Below, one piece after another: positions 9,775 to 17,778 of a stretch of 26,177 nucleotides of DNA; the stretch's first letter is position 1; every line of letters begins with the position of its first letter. Source of the DNA: Betaproteobacteria bacterium (GTDB lineage: Bacteria > Pseudomonadota > Gammaproteobacteria > Burkholderiales > SG8-39). The DNA lies in assembly GCA_027317055.1 (NCBI GenBank), contig DAHVFK010000006.1, forward strand, positions 1 to 26,177, in the 5' to 3' direction. The translations under genes and the position numbers were made by a program. Under the pieces are notes generated by a model. That model ran no database searches. It had not been told where the DNA came from and saw nothing but the letters and a program-made list of their open reading frames with translations.

Positions 9775-10165
9775 CGACGCGCGCAAGGAGTTCAATCCGC
9801 TGGTCCAGCGCGTCGATGCGCTGCTGCGCCGGCACCAGGAAGCGCCGAAGCCGGAGGACGACGTCCCGGTGCTGACCGAGATCATCGACCCCAACGCCGC
9901 GCGCCCGGCCCGAGGCGTCGACCGCGCGACGGTCGAGGCGCTGGCCGAGGAGCTGGAGAACGCGGTGCTGCTGCGCCTGGCGCCGGAGCTGGACCGCGTG
10001 TTCGAGGAGCGCCTGGCCGGCACCCTGGGCGACATGCTCGAGCAGGTTCTGAACGGCATGCGCGCCGAGCTCGCGGCGAGCGTGCACATGATGGTGCGCG
10101 AAGCGATCGCCGTCTCGGTCACGCAGACGCTCGCCGAGTCGCCACAGGATTCCGACTCGAAGTGA
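9767..10165 (+). CDS. Conserved hypothetical protein between holC and valS
   Basis: A 132-residue acidic protein that I cannot assign to a function. It has a short N-terminal VPVLTEII element (about residues 33-40), followed by a long alpha-helical region from about residue 52 to 120 rich in Leu, Glu and Arg (ELENAVLLRLAPELDRVFEERLA split across about 65-85) that looks amphipathic and could form a coiled coil. There is no signal peptide or membrane segment. The GTG start overlaps holC by 8 bases, and valS begins 9 bases after its stop, so it is part of the holC-valS operon. Burkholderia-type genomes often carry a small unknown gene at this place; whether this is the same family needs a profile search. 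Confidence 0.72.
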   Translation: MSDDARKEFNPLVQRVDALLRRHQEAPKPEDDVPVLTEIIDPNAARPARGVDRATVEALAEELENAVLLRLAPELDRVFEERLAGTLGDMLEQVLNGMRAELAASVHMMVREAIAVSVTQTLAESPQDSDSK

Positions 10166-10174
10166 AGTAGCCCG

Positions 10175-12949
10175 ATGTCCCTCGACAAGAGCTTTGATCC
10201 GGGCGCGGTCGAGCAGCGCTGGTACCGGCGCTGGGAGGACGCCGGCTGGTTCGCCGCCGGCGCCGAGCCGCGCAAGCCGGCCTTCTGCATCCAGCTGCCG
10301 CCGCCGAACGTCACCGGCGTGCTGCACATGGGCCACGCCTTCAACCAGACGATCATGGACGCGCTCACGCGCTACCACCGCATGCGCGGCAACAACACGC
10401 TGTGGCTGCCCGGCACCGACCACGCTGGAATCGCGACCCAGATCGTGGTCGAGCGCCAGCTCGAGCAGCAGGGCGCGAGCCGTCACGACCTCGGGCGCGA
10501 GGGCTTCATCGCCAAGGTGTGGGAGTGGAAGGCGCGCTCGGGCTCGACCATCACCGAGCAGATGCGGCGCATGGGCGACTCCTGCGACTGGAGCCGCGAG
10601 TACTTCACCATGGACGAAAAGCTCTCGCGCGTGGTGGTCGAGACCTTCGTGCGGCTGCACGAGCAGGGGCTGATCTACCGCGGCAAGCGGCTGGTGAACT
10701 GGGACCCGGTGCTGCTCACCGCCGTGTCGGACCTCGAGGTCGAAAGCGAAGAAGAGGACGGCCAGCTGTGGCACATCCGCTACCCGGGCGACGGCTTCAG
10801 CCTGACGGTCGCGACCACCCGGCCCGAAACACTTCTCGGCGACGTCGCGGTGATGGTCCACCCCGAAGACGAGCGCTACCGCGCCTTCGTCGGGCGCGAG
10901 GTCGAGCTGCCGCTCACGGGGCGGCGCATCCCGGTGATCGCCGACGAGTACGTCGAGCGCGAGTTCGGCACCGGCTGCGTCAAGGTCACCCCGGCGCACG
11001 ACTTCAACGACTGGCAGGTCGGCCTGCGCCACGGCCTGCCGCAGATCCCGGTGCTGACGCTGGACGCGCGCATCAACGACAACGGGCCCGAGAAGTACCG
11101 CGGCCTGGACCGGTACGAGGCGCGCAAGCGCATCGTGCACGACCTCAAGTCGGCCGGCCTGCTCGATTCGGTCAAGCCGCACCGTATGGTGGTGCCGCGC
11201 TGCGGCCGCACCGGCGCCGCGGTCGAGCCGATGCTGACCGACCAGTGGTTTGTCGCCATGTCCAAGCCCGGTGCGGAGGGCAAGTCGATCGCCCAGCGCG
11301 CGATCGACGTGGTGCAGCAGGGCGAAGTGAAGTTCTACCCCGAGAGCTGGCTCAGCACCTACTACCAGTGGATGAACAACATCCAGGACTGGTGCATCTC
11401 ACGCCAGCTGTGGTGGGGCCACCAGATCCCGGCCTGGTACGACGACGACGGGAAGATCTATGTCGCGAGGAGCCACGAAGATGCATTGAAACAATCTTCG
11501 GGAAAACCTCTCGAGCGCGATCCCGATGTGCTCGACACCTGGTTCTCCTCGGCGTTGGTGTGTCACTCGACGCTCGGCTGGCCAGAGCCGCAGGGCGCGG
11601 ACAAGCTTGCCTACGAGCTCTACCTGCCCTCCTCGGTGCTGGTGACGGGCTACGAGATCATCTTCTTCTGGGTCGCGCGCATGATCATGATGACGACCTG
11701 GTTCACCGGCCGGGTGCCGTTCCGCGACGTCTACATCCACGGCATCGTGCGCGACCACGAAGGCAAGAAGATGTCGAAGTCCGAAGGCAACACGATCGAC
11801 CCGGTCGACCTGATCGACGGCATCGGCCTCGACGCGCTGCTCGAGAAGCGCACCACCGGGCTGCGCAAGCCCGAGGACGCGCCGAACATCCGCGCCCGCA
11901 CCAAGAAAGAATTTCCCGACGGCATCCCGGCCTTCGGCGCCGACGCCCTGCGCTTCACCATGGCCGCCTACGCGACCCTGGGGCGCAACGTCAACTTCGA
12001 CTTCAAGCGCTGCGAGGGCTACCGCAACTTCTGCAACAAGCTGTGGAACGCGACCCGCTTCGTGCTGATGAACACCGAGGACAAGGACTGCGGCCAGGAC
12101 GACGCAGCGCCCGTGACGCTCGGCTTCGTCGACCGCTGGATCGTCAGCCAGCTGCAGCGCACCGAGGCGGAGGTGGAAAAGGGCTTCGCCGAGTACCGCC
12201 TGGACAACGTCGCCAACGCGGTCTACCGCTTCGTGTGGGACGAGTACTGCGACTGGTACCTGGAGCTGGCCAAAGTGCAGCTGCAGTCGAGCGACGAGCG
12301 CGCGCAGCGCGGCACGCGGCGCACGCTGGTGCGCGTGCTCGAAGCGGTGCTGCGCCTGGCGCACCCGGTGATCCCGTTCATCACCGAAGAGCTGTGGCAG
12401 AAGATCGCGCCGCTGGCCGGCAAGACGGGTGAGTCGGTGATGCTCGCGCCCTACCCTGCGCCCAAAAGCGAGAAGATCGACCCCGCCGCCGAGCGCGAGA
12501 TGGCGCTGCTGAAGCAGATGATCGACGCCTGCCGCAACTTGCGCGGCGAAATGGCCATCTCGCCGCAGCAGCGCGTGCCGCTGTACGTGGTGGGCGATCG
12601 CGCCGCGATCGAGCGCATCGCGCCCTACGCGCAGATACTGGCCCGGCTCGAATCGGTCAGCGCGGTGGACGAATTGCCGCAGGCCGACGCGCCGGTCGCG
12701 GTCGTGGGCGAGCTCAGGCTCATGCTGCACGTCGAAGTCGACCTGGCGGCCGAGCGCGAGCGGCTGGGCAAGGAAGTCGCCAGGCTCGAGGGCGAGATCG
12801 CCAAGGCGCACGGCAAGCTCGGCAACGCCTCGTTCGTCGAGCGGGCGCCGGAAAAGATCGTGGCGCAGGAGCGCGAGCGCCTGGCCGGCTTCGAGGCGAC
12901 GCTCGGCAAGCTGCGCGAGCAGCTCGGCAAGCTCTCCACGCGCGCCTAG
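10175..12949 (+). CDS. valS: Valyl-tRNA synthetase
   Basis: ValS charges tRNA-Val and edits mischarged threonine. At 924 residues it is of normal bacterial length. The class I HIGH motif appears as HMGH at residues 51-54 (PPPNVTGVLHMGH). The KMSKS loop is at 532-536 (KKMSKSEGN). The CP1 editing domain lies between about residues 200 and 330, with TTRPETLLGDVAV. The tRNA-binding helical domain follows KMSKS. The C-terminal coiled-coil arm (about 855-924) is rich in Glu, Arg and Leu. The ATG at 10175 is 9 bases after the preceding stop. The gene ends 13 bases before the MFS gene. Confidence 0.98.
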   Translation: MSLDKSFDPGAVEQRWYRRWEDAGWFAAGAEPRKPAFCIQLPPPNVTGVLHMGHAFNQTIMDALTRYHRMRGNNTLWLPGTDHAGIATQIVVERQLEQQGASRHDLGREGFIAKVWEWKARSGSTITEQMRRMGDSCDWSREYFTMDEKLSRVVVETFVRLHEQGLIYRGKRLVNWDPVLLTAVSDLEVESEEEDGQLWHIRYPGDGFSLTVATTRPETLLGDVAVMVHPEDERYRAFVGREVELPLTGRRIPVIADEYVEREFGTGCVKVTPAHDFNDWQVGLRHGLPQIPVLTLDARINDNGPEKYRGLDRYEARKRIVHDLKSAGLLDSVKPHRMVVPRCGRTGAAVEPMLTDQWFVAMSKPGAEGKSIAQRAIDVVQQGEVKFYPESWLSTYYQWMNNIQDWCISRQLWWGHQIPAWYDDDGKIYVARSHEDALKQSSGKPLERDPDVLDTWFSSALVCHSTLGWPEPQGADKLAYELYLPSSVLVTGYEIIFFWVARMIMMTTWFTGRVPFRDVYIHGIVRDHEGKKMSKSEGNTIDPVDLIDGIGLDALLEKRTTGLRKPEDAPNIRARTKKEFPDGIPAFGADALRFTMAAYATLGRNVNFDFKRCEGYRNFCNKLWNATRFVLMNTEDKDCGQDDAAPVTLGFVDRWIVSQLQRTEAEVEKGFAEYRLDNVANAVYRFVWDEYCDWYLELAKVQLQSSDERAQRGTRRTLVRVLEAVLRLAHPVIPFITEELWQKIAPLAGKTGESVMLAPYPAPKSEKIDPAAEREMALLKQMIDACRNLRGEMAISPQQRVPLYVVGDRAAIERIAPYAQILARLESVSAVDELPQADAPVAVVGELRLMLHVEVDLAAERERLGKEVARLEGEIAKAHGKLGNASFVERAPEKIVAQERERLAGFEATLGKLREQLGKLSTRA

Positions 12950-12962
12950 GCGCGCCCCGCAA

Positions 12963-14228
12963 GTGGCCCTGCCGCAAAGCCTGCGCGCGTTTCGGCACCG
13001 GAACTACCGGCTCTACTTCTTCGGCCAGGGCACCTCGCAGATCGGCACCTGGATGCAGCTGATCGCAACCAGCTGGCTGATCTACCGGCTGTCGGGTTCG
13101 GCCTTCCTGCTTGGGCTGGCGGCCTTCGCGCTGCAGATCTCGTTCCTCGTGCTGGCGCCGGTGGCCGGGGTGCTGGTCGACCGCATGGTCAAGCGCAAGG
13201 TGCTGTATGCGACGCAGGGCACGGCGCTGGCGCAGTCGCTGGTGATGTTGGCGCTGGTCGCGAGCGGGCGCATCGAGCCCTGGCACCTGGTGACGGGCAA
13301 CCTCGTGCTCGGCGTGGTGAACGCCTTCGACAGCCCGGCGCGCCAATCCTTCCTGGTCGAGCTGGTGGGCGGCAGGGAGGACCTGCCGAACGCGATCGCG
13401 CTCAGCTCCGCGCTGATGAACGGCGCGCGCTTCGTCGGGCCGATGATCGGCGGGGCCGTGATCGCCTCGGCCGGCGTCGCCTGGGGCTTCGGCCTGAACA
13501 GCATCTCCTACCTCGCGGTGCTGGGCGCGCTGGCGGCGATGCGCACCCCACGGCGTGCGCCCGAGCGCGGCGCCGGCGGCTGGGCGGGCGAGCTGCTGGC
13601 GGGCGTTCGCTACGCCTACGGCTTCCTGCCCACGCGCAGCGCGCTGCTGCTGCTCGCCGCGGTGAGCTTCTTCGTTCAGCCCTACCAGTCGCTCATGCCG
13701 TGGTTCGCCAAGGAGGCGTTCCACGGCAACTCGGCCACGCTCGGCATGCTGATCGGCGCCGGCGGCTTCGGCGCGGTCTCGGGCATGATCTACCTCGCCA
13801 CGCTCAGCACGATCCGCGGCCTGCTGCGGCGGCTGCCGCTCTCCGCCGCGACCGCGGGGCTCGCCCTGACGTGCTTCACGTTCACCCACGAGCTGTGGCT
13901 CGCGCTGCCTCTGATCTACCTGACCGGGATGGGGATCATGCTCACCGCGGCCTCGACCAACACGGTGCTGCAGACCATCGTCGAGGACCGCCTGCGCGCG
14001 CGCGTGGCCGCGCTGTACATCATGGCCTTCCTCGGCATGAGCCCGCTCGGCGCCCTGCTGGCCGGAACGCTGTCGCACTACATCAGCCCGCCGCTGACGC
14101 TCGCGCTGGGCGGGCTGCGTGCAGCCCTCGCGGCGGCGGCCTATGCCTCCAAGCTGCCGGCAATCCGCAGGGAGATCCGCCCGCTGTACCAGCGCCTGGG
14201 CATCATCCCGCCGCCGGAGACCGGCTAG
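12963..14228 (+). CDS. MFS transporter, EntS/MFS_3-like exporter
   Basis: A 421-residue protein with about 12 hydrophobic helices, so an inner-membrane secondary transporter. It opens with LRAFRHRNYRLYFFGQGTSQIGTWMQ, read as two adjoining pieces at about residues 7-32. This start, and the conserved loop AGVLVDRMVKRKVLYATQ, are typical of the MFS_3 branch that includes enterobactin exporter EntS and many poorly defined exporters. NAFDSPARQSFLVELVG is a strong family block. The substrate cannot be told from sequence. The GTG at 12963 lies 13 bases after valS, so it is probably co-transcribed. It faces the next minus-strand gene with only 4 bases between stop codons. Confidence 0.88.
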   Translation: MALPQSLRAFRHRNYRLYFFGQGTSQIGTWMQLIATSWLIYRLSGSAFLLGLAAFALQISFLVLAPVAGVLVDRMVKRKVLYATQGTALAQSLVMLALVASGRIEPWHLVTGNLVLGVVNAFDSPARQSFLVELVGGREDLPNAIALSSALMNGARFVGPMIGGAVIASAGVAWGFGLNSISYLAVLGALAAMRTPRRAPERGAGGWAGELLAGVRYAYGFLPTRSALLLLAAVSFFVQPYQSLMPWFAKEAFHGNSATLGMLIGAGGFGAVSGMIYLATLSTIRGLLRRLPLSAATAGLALTCFTFTHELWLALPLIYLTGMGIMLTAASTNTVLQTIVEDRLRARVAALYIMAFLGMSPLGALLAGTLSHYISPPLTLALGGLRAALAAAAYASKLPAIRREIRPLYQRLGIIPPPETG

Positions 14229-14232
14229 CCGA

Positions 14233-14610
14233 TCACCATGCGAAGCCCTCGCACAGCCGGGGCAGCAGCGCGGCGAGCTCGGCGCGCTCGAAGAAGCGGT
14301 CCGCGCGCGCCAGCCGCGCCGCGTCGCGCGCCGCGGCGTCGCCGCCGAGGCAGAAGATCGGGATGTTGAGCAGCATCTCGCTGCGGATCTCGCGCACGGT
14401 CTCGACCGGATCGGAGCCGTCGCCCGGCTCCAGATCGAGCAGCGCGAAGCGGTGCAGCAGCACGTCCTGGAACTCGCCCACGTCCGATGCGCTTGCCGCG
14501 TAGCTCGCCTGCCAGCCTTCGGGCAGCGAGCGCGCGACGTCCTCGCGCAGCGCGGCGTCGTGGGAGAAGACGATCAGCCTGCGCGCCAGGCGCTCGGCGA
14601 CGGACGGCAC
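14233..14610 (-). CDS. Degenerate receiver-domain-like protein next to the lipoate ligase
   Basis: A 125-residue protein whose strand/helix rhythm follows a CheY-type receiver domain: RLIVFSHD (strand 1, only D18 of the usual acidic pair), FALLDLEPGDGSDPVETVREI with D59 at the phosphoacceptor position, IPIFCLGGD (strand 4, with Gly where the switch Thr/Ser is expected) and ADRFFERAE (strand 5, lacking the conserved Lys-Pro). There is no output domain. It may therefore be a pseudo-receiver or a protein-interaction module rather than a working response regulator. The GTG at 14610 is 2 bases after the ligase stop, so co-expression with the ligase is very likely. The frame is open further upstream but that region is the ligase gene. 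Function unknown. Confidence 0.68.
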   Translation of the reverse strand: MPSVAERLARRLIVFSHDAALREDVARSLPEGWQASYAASASDVGEFQDVLLHRFALLDLEPGDGSDPVETVREIRSEMLLNIPIFCLGGDAAARDAARLARADRFFERAELAALLPRLCEGFAW

Positions 14611-14612
14611 GG

Positions 14613-15392
14613 CTAGACCCTCGTCAGGACGCGGCGCGCGTTGAGCCGCACCTCGCGCCGCGCGCGGCCCTGTTCGATCGGCTCTGAAAGCTCGGCGCGC
14701 GCCTCCGCGATGCTCTCCTGCTCGGCCGCCGATGGCCAGGCGTTCTCGAAGCGCCAGCCGTGCTGCGCGCCGATGCGCGAGCGGAACACCTCCTCCAGCT
14801 CGCGCTCGGCCGGCAGCGCGCCGTGGTCGGCCCACTCGGTCATCGCGAGCGACAGCCCGTCGCGCAGCCAGCCGCGGAAGTCGGGCGACGGGCCCGCCAC
14901 GCTCCGGGCGAAGGCCTCGGCCGGAAAGCGCAGCAGGAAGCTCGAGGCCACCACCGCGCATTCGCCGATGGTGGCCGCGCCGCTGCCGGCGATCTTGCGC
15001 CCGTGCAGCCAGATGTCCTGCTCGTTGAGGTAGGCGGGCAGCCCGAACTGGCGGTAGGTCGCCACCGCCGGCGCGAGCGCCCAGGAAAACCAGCGCGCCG
15101 GGCGTCCCGGCGCCAGCCGCTTAGGCGCGATCAGCACGAACACGTACTGCGACTCGTCTACCCACACCAGGCCGCCGCCGAGCGGCCTGCGCACCACCGG
15201 CACGTTCACGCCCGGGTCGAGCTCGGCCCGCCCCTGGCTCTGGCCGAGGCACAGGTGCGTCCTGGCCTGGGCCCAGACCACGATCGGCGCCGCGTCCGCG
15301 CCTTGCGCGGCGGCGAGCCCGCTGTAGGCCGCGTGCAGCTCGAGCGGCTCGACCAGCCCGAGACGGATCCAGCGCGCGACCGGCCCGGCCAT
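14613..15392 (-). CDS. slpl(AB): Lipoate-protein ligase of the sHdr-associated type
   Basis: This 259-residue BPL/LplA/LipB-family protein would attach lipoate or octanoate to the acceptor lysine of LbpA. The nucleotide/lipoate-binding loop appears as RRPLGGGLVWVDESQY at residues 68-83, where canonical LplA has RRxxGGGxVxHD. NEQDIWLHGRKIAGSG (123-138) carries K133, the conserved ligase lysine. The C-terminal part (about 185-259) resembles an accessory LplB-like domain, fitting the fused sLpl(AB) enzymes of sulfur oxidisers. The start ATG shares one base with the stop of the upstream small gene. The symbol is my assignment from motifs and from the neighbouring lbpA, lipS and lipT genes. A generic lipoate ligase is the alternative. 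Confidence 0.82.
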   Translation of the reverse strand: MAGPVARWIRLGLVEPLELHAAYSGLAAAQGADAAPIVVWAQARTHLCLGQSQGRAELDPGVNVPVVRRPLGGGLVWVDESQYVFVLIAPKRLAPGRPARWFSWALAPAVATYRQFGLPAYLNEQDIWLHGRKIAGSGAATIGECAVVASSFLLRFPAEAFARSVAGPSPDFRGWLRDGLSLAMTEWADHGALPAERELEEVFRSRIGAQHGWRFENAWPSAAEQESIAEARAELSEPIEQGRARREVRLNARRVLTRV

Positions 15393-15778
15393 CAGCCGCC
15401 GTCCTTCGGACGGAAAAACTTACCTAGGTAGAAATCGCGCCGCGCGAGCGCATCGAGCTCCTTCGCGCGCGCCTCGAAGCCCTCGCGCAGGATCTCGGCC
15501 AGCCGCTCGCCCTGCTCCGCGTCGAGGATGTGGATGCGACCCAGCAGCTCGACGTCGAACTCGAGCATCTCGCCCGCCAGCGCCTCGGGGCGCTCAAGGT
15601 GGAGCAACCACGCCTTGCAGTCCGGATCCTCGGGGTCGAGCGGCGAGAGCACGACCTTGCCCAGCCAGGCCAGCCGCGCCGCCTGGTTGAACTGGCTGAT
15701 ATCGAGCTTCTTGCCGAGCTTGTACTTGCGCAGCTCGTTCTTGAGCGCGCCAATGTCGGCAATGTCGATCGACTTCAT
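15392..15778 (-). CDS. Small conserved-looking protein of unknown function, coupled to the lipoate ligase
   Basis: I do not recognise this 128-residue protein. It is soluble, mixed alpha/beta in appearance and without signal peptide or membrane segment. It starts MKSIDIADIGALKNELRKYK. Notable segments are ISQFNQAARLAWLGKVVLSPLDPEDPDCKAWLLHLERPEAL (about residues 27-67, given here as a region) and a C-terminal DFYLGKFFRPKDGG. Its stop shares one base with the ligase start (TGATG), a strong sign of translational coupling. The ATG at 15778 has no evident Shine-Dalgarno and lies only 12 bases beyond the fadL terminator hairpin tail. It could therefore be expressed by read-through or from a promoter inside the fadL 3' end. 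An accessory role in lipoylation is inference only. Confidence 0.66.
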   Translation of the reverse strand: MKSIDIADIGALKNELRKYKLGKKLDISQFNQAARLAWLGKVVLSPLDPEDPDCKAWLLHLERPEALAGEMLEFDVELLGRIHILDAEQGERLAEILREGFEARAKELDALARRDFYLGKFFRPKDGG

Positions 15779-15789
15779 CGGGCTAGGTT

Positions 15790-15825
15790 AGCAGAAAAGA
15801 AAAGGGCCGGATCGCTCCGGCCCTT
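15790..15825 (-). terminator. Rho-independent terminator after the fadL-like gene
   Basis: A perfect 10-bp inverted repeat, AAGGGCCGGA and TCCGGCCCTT (15802-15811 and 15816-15825), encloses a 4-base loop. On the minus strand it is followed by a T-rich run reading TTTTCTTTTCT (part of the stem end plus 15801-15791). It lies 27 bases after the stop of the FadL-like gene. There is no T tract on the plus strand, so it acts on minus-strand transcripts only. Confidence 0.85.
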
Positions 15826-15851
15826 CTCGTACGCCACCTGGGCGGCGGATG

Positions 15852-17108
15852 CTACATCTTGATGCCGTAGGCGATGCCGAACGAATCCTGGTACATGTGC
15901 AGGTTGGCGTTTCCGCCACCGTAGGGCACCATTGGAATCGAATTGACGCCGTCGATCTGCTTCTTGAACGCGTGCATGTAGGCGAGCGTCAGCTCGTTGC
16001 CGTTGCTGAGCGTCCAGGTCGCGCCGAGCGTCAGGTGCTGCTCGACCACGCCCGGGGCGAGGATGTTGAAGAACGTCTGGCTCTGCGGAATCGGCTGCCG
16101 CAAGGTGTTGAAGCCCGCGCGCAGCACCAGGTCGTCGCGGTATTGGTAGCTGGCGCCGAGCTTGAGCACCGTCACGTCGCGCCAGCCGAAACCCGCGCCG
16201 TTGTTCGCCCCCAGCATGCACTTGCCCTGGAACAGGCAGTCGACCGGGTTGCCGACCGCAGCGATCTTCGAGTAGTTGATCTGCTCGACGTCGGCGGCAA
16301 GCGTCAGGCGCGGCGTGGTCTTGAGCGCGATGCCGATGCCGTAGTTCTCCGGAATGTCGAACTCGCCCTGGTTGGCGAACAGGCCCTTGTACTTGTCGAG
16401 CTTGCCCATCTTGGTCTTGCTCTGATACGTCGCGCCGAGCGTGACGGTGGGCGAGATCTGGCCGGTCCAGCCGATGCGCACGCCCCAACCGGTCGAGGAG
16501 TCGTGGCCATTGTTGGTGACGTTGCTGGGACTCGAGGACACCGTCTTGAACCCTTCCAGGCCGTTGGCCGAGAAGCGCTGGTAGGCGAAGTTGAGCGACA
16601 CGCCGACCGAGTTCGAGTCGCTCAGCTTGTAGGCCGCGGTCGGTGCGATGAACAACTGCATCAGGTCGACGCCCCCGGGGTTCGTTCCGCCGTAGGCCGC
16701 GAACGGCGACTGCTTGTAGTCGGTGTTCATGCCGCCGTTGCCGTACACTGCGACGCCGACCGTCAGCTTCGGGTCGATCGTCCTGCTGTAACCGAACTCG
16801 GGGATGACGAAGCTCGACGAGTCGTTACCGTTGTAGCTGCCGTTGGCAGGCGCGTTACCGCTGCCCTGGATCTGGGCTCCGCGCACCGGGCGAAAGATCG
16901 CCGCGCCGATGTCGATCCGGTCGCCCACCATGGTCAGACCCGCGGGGTTGGTCGCAGGCGCGAGCGCGTCCTGCGGCAGCGCGATGCCGACGCCGCCCAT
17001 GCCGATGGACTTCATGCCGTAGCCGTGCGCGAAGTAGCCGTCGGTCGCAAGCGCCGCTCCCGGCGCGAGGGCCGCTGCGATGGCGGCGCTGATCAGTGCT
17101 TTCCTCAC
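15852..17108 (-). CDS. FadL/OmpP1/TodX-family outer-membrane channel
   Basis: FadL-family proteins are 14-stranded outer-membrane barrels that admit hydrophobic molecules. The 418-residue protein begins with a signal peptide (residues 1-21, ending ALA before TDGYFAHG). The family hatch region follows: GMKSIGMGGVGIA and NPAG at 54-57. Alternating beta-strand patterns run to the end, and the terminal residue pattern FGIAYGIKM fits a barrel. The GTG start is preceded by an excellent GAGGAGGAG Shine-Dalgarno. It follows the DsrE-type gene by 32 bases and ends in a strong terminator, so the two form a bicistron. In this sulfur-oxidation context the cargo may be a hydrophobic or organic sulfur compound rather than a fatty acid; that is inference. 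Confidence 0.88.
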   Translation of the reverse strand: MRKALISAAIAAALAPGAALATDGYFAHGYGMKSIGMGGVGIALPQDALAPATNPAGLTMVGDRIDIGAAIFRPVRGAQIQGSGNAPANGSYNGNDSSSFVIPEFGYSRTIDPKLTVGVAVYGNGGMNTDYKQSPFAAYGGTNPGGVDLMQLFIAPTAAYKLSDSNSVGVSLNFAYQRFSANGLEGFKTVSSSPSNVTNNGHDSSTGWGVRIGWTGQISPTVTLGATYQSKTKMGKLDKYKGLFANQGEFDIPENYGIGIALKTTPRLTLAADVEQINYSKIAAVGNPVDCLFQGKCMLGANNGAGFGWRDVTVLKLGASYQYRDDLVLRAGFNTLRQPIPQSQTFFNILAPGVVEQHLTLGATWTLSNGNELTLAYMHAFKKQIDGVNSIPMVPYGGGNANLHMYQDSFGIAYGIKM

Positions 17109-17140
17109 TTTCGTCTCCTCCTCTAGTTTTTGACCTCGTG

Positions 17141-17758
17141 CTAGATGAACAAACTGACGTCGGCGTCCTTGGCGATGCCGAGGAAGGTCGCCGCGCCGCA
17201 GTATTCCTTCACCTCGGGAATGAAATCGTCGTGCGTGAAGCCGAACATGTCGACCGTCATCTCGCAGCCGATGAGGTTTGCGCCTGCCTCGAGCGTCAGG
17301 CTGCGCAGGTCCGCAATGCCGGCGATGCCCTTATTCTTCATGGTCTGCTTCATGAGCGTGGTGGCGACGTTCTCGAAGCCGGGGATCGCCGCCTGCACGA
17401 CGTTCGGAATGTTCCAGTTGATGTGCTTGAACCAGTCCGGACCGAACGGCATCTTCATCGGCATGCCCGGGTTGCCGAGCGGCGAGATCTTGAGGTCCGA
17501 GATATCCTTGCGCAGCAGCTGCAGCCCGTAGAAGGTGAAGAAGATGTCGACCTTCCAGCCGAGCGCGGCGGCGGTCGACGCGAGGATGAACGGCGGGTAG
17601 GCCCAGTCGAGCGTGCCCTTGGTGGCGATGATCGACATCGCCGGGGTGTGTGTCTCGGCGCGCTTGGCGAGCGCTTCCTCGAGTTTCTGCGGCAGCATCT
17701 CGTCGATGCGGCGCTTGATCAGGTCGTCGATCAGCGCGGTGTTGGGGGCGGCTTCCAT
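17141..17758 (-). CDS. DsrE-family protein (DsrE2/DsrE3-like), long form
   Basis: A 205-residue DsrE/DsrF-like protein. These carry sulfur as a cysteine persulfide between enzymes. An N-terminal extension of about 38 residues, helical and charged (LIDDLIKRRIDEMLPQKLEE), precedes the DsrE core, which opens MSIIATKGTLDWAYPPFILA and continues with LGWKVDIFFTFYGLQLL. Two cysteines stand in conserved-looking places: C165 (LIGCEMTVDMFGF), probably the sulfur-carrying residue, and C187 (EYCGAATFLG). It is the first gene after a 109-base gap and is followed by the FadL-like gene. A GGAGAAG Shine-Dalgarno precedes the ATG. Exact subfamily cannot be fixed by eye. The usual rhodanese and TusA partners are not in the window. 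Confidence 0.87.
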   Translation of the reverse strand: MEAAPNTALIDDLIKRRIDEMLPQKLEEALAKRAETHTPAMSIIATKGTLDWAYPPFILASTAAALGWKVDIFFTFYGLQLLRKDISDLKISPLGNPGMPMKMPFGPDWFKHINWNIPNVVQAAIPGFENVATTLMKQTMKNKGIAGIADLRSLTLEAGANLIGCEMTVDMFGFTHDDFIPEVKEYCGAATFLGIAKDADVSLFI

Positions 17759-17778
17759 GACAGTCTTCTCCAGTAAAT

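Noticed and set aside
14611..14961. Longer form of the receiver-like protein reaching 14961
   Set aside because: The added part is an out-of-frame reading of the lipoate ligase gene; the GTG at 14610 follows the ligase stop directly.
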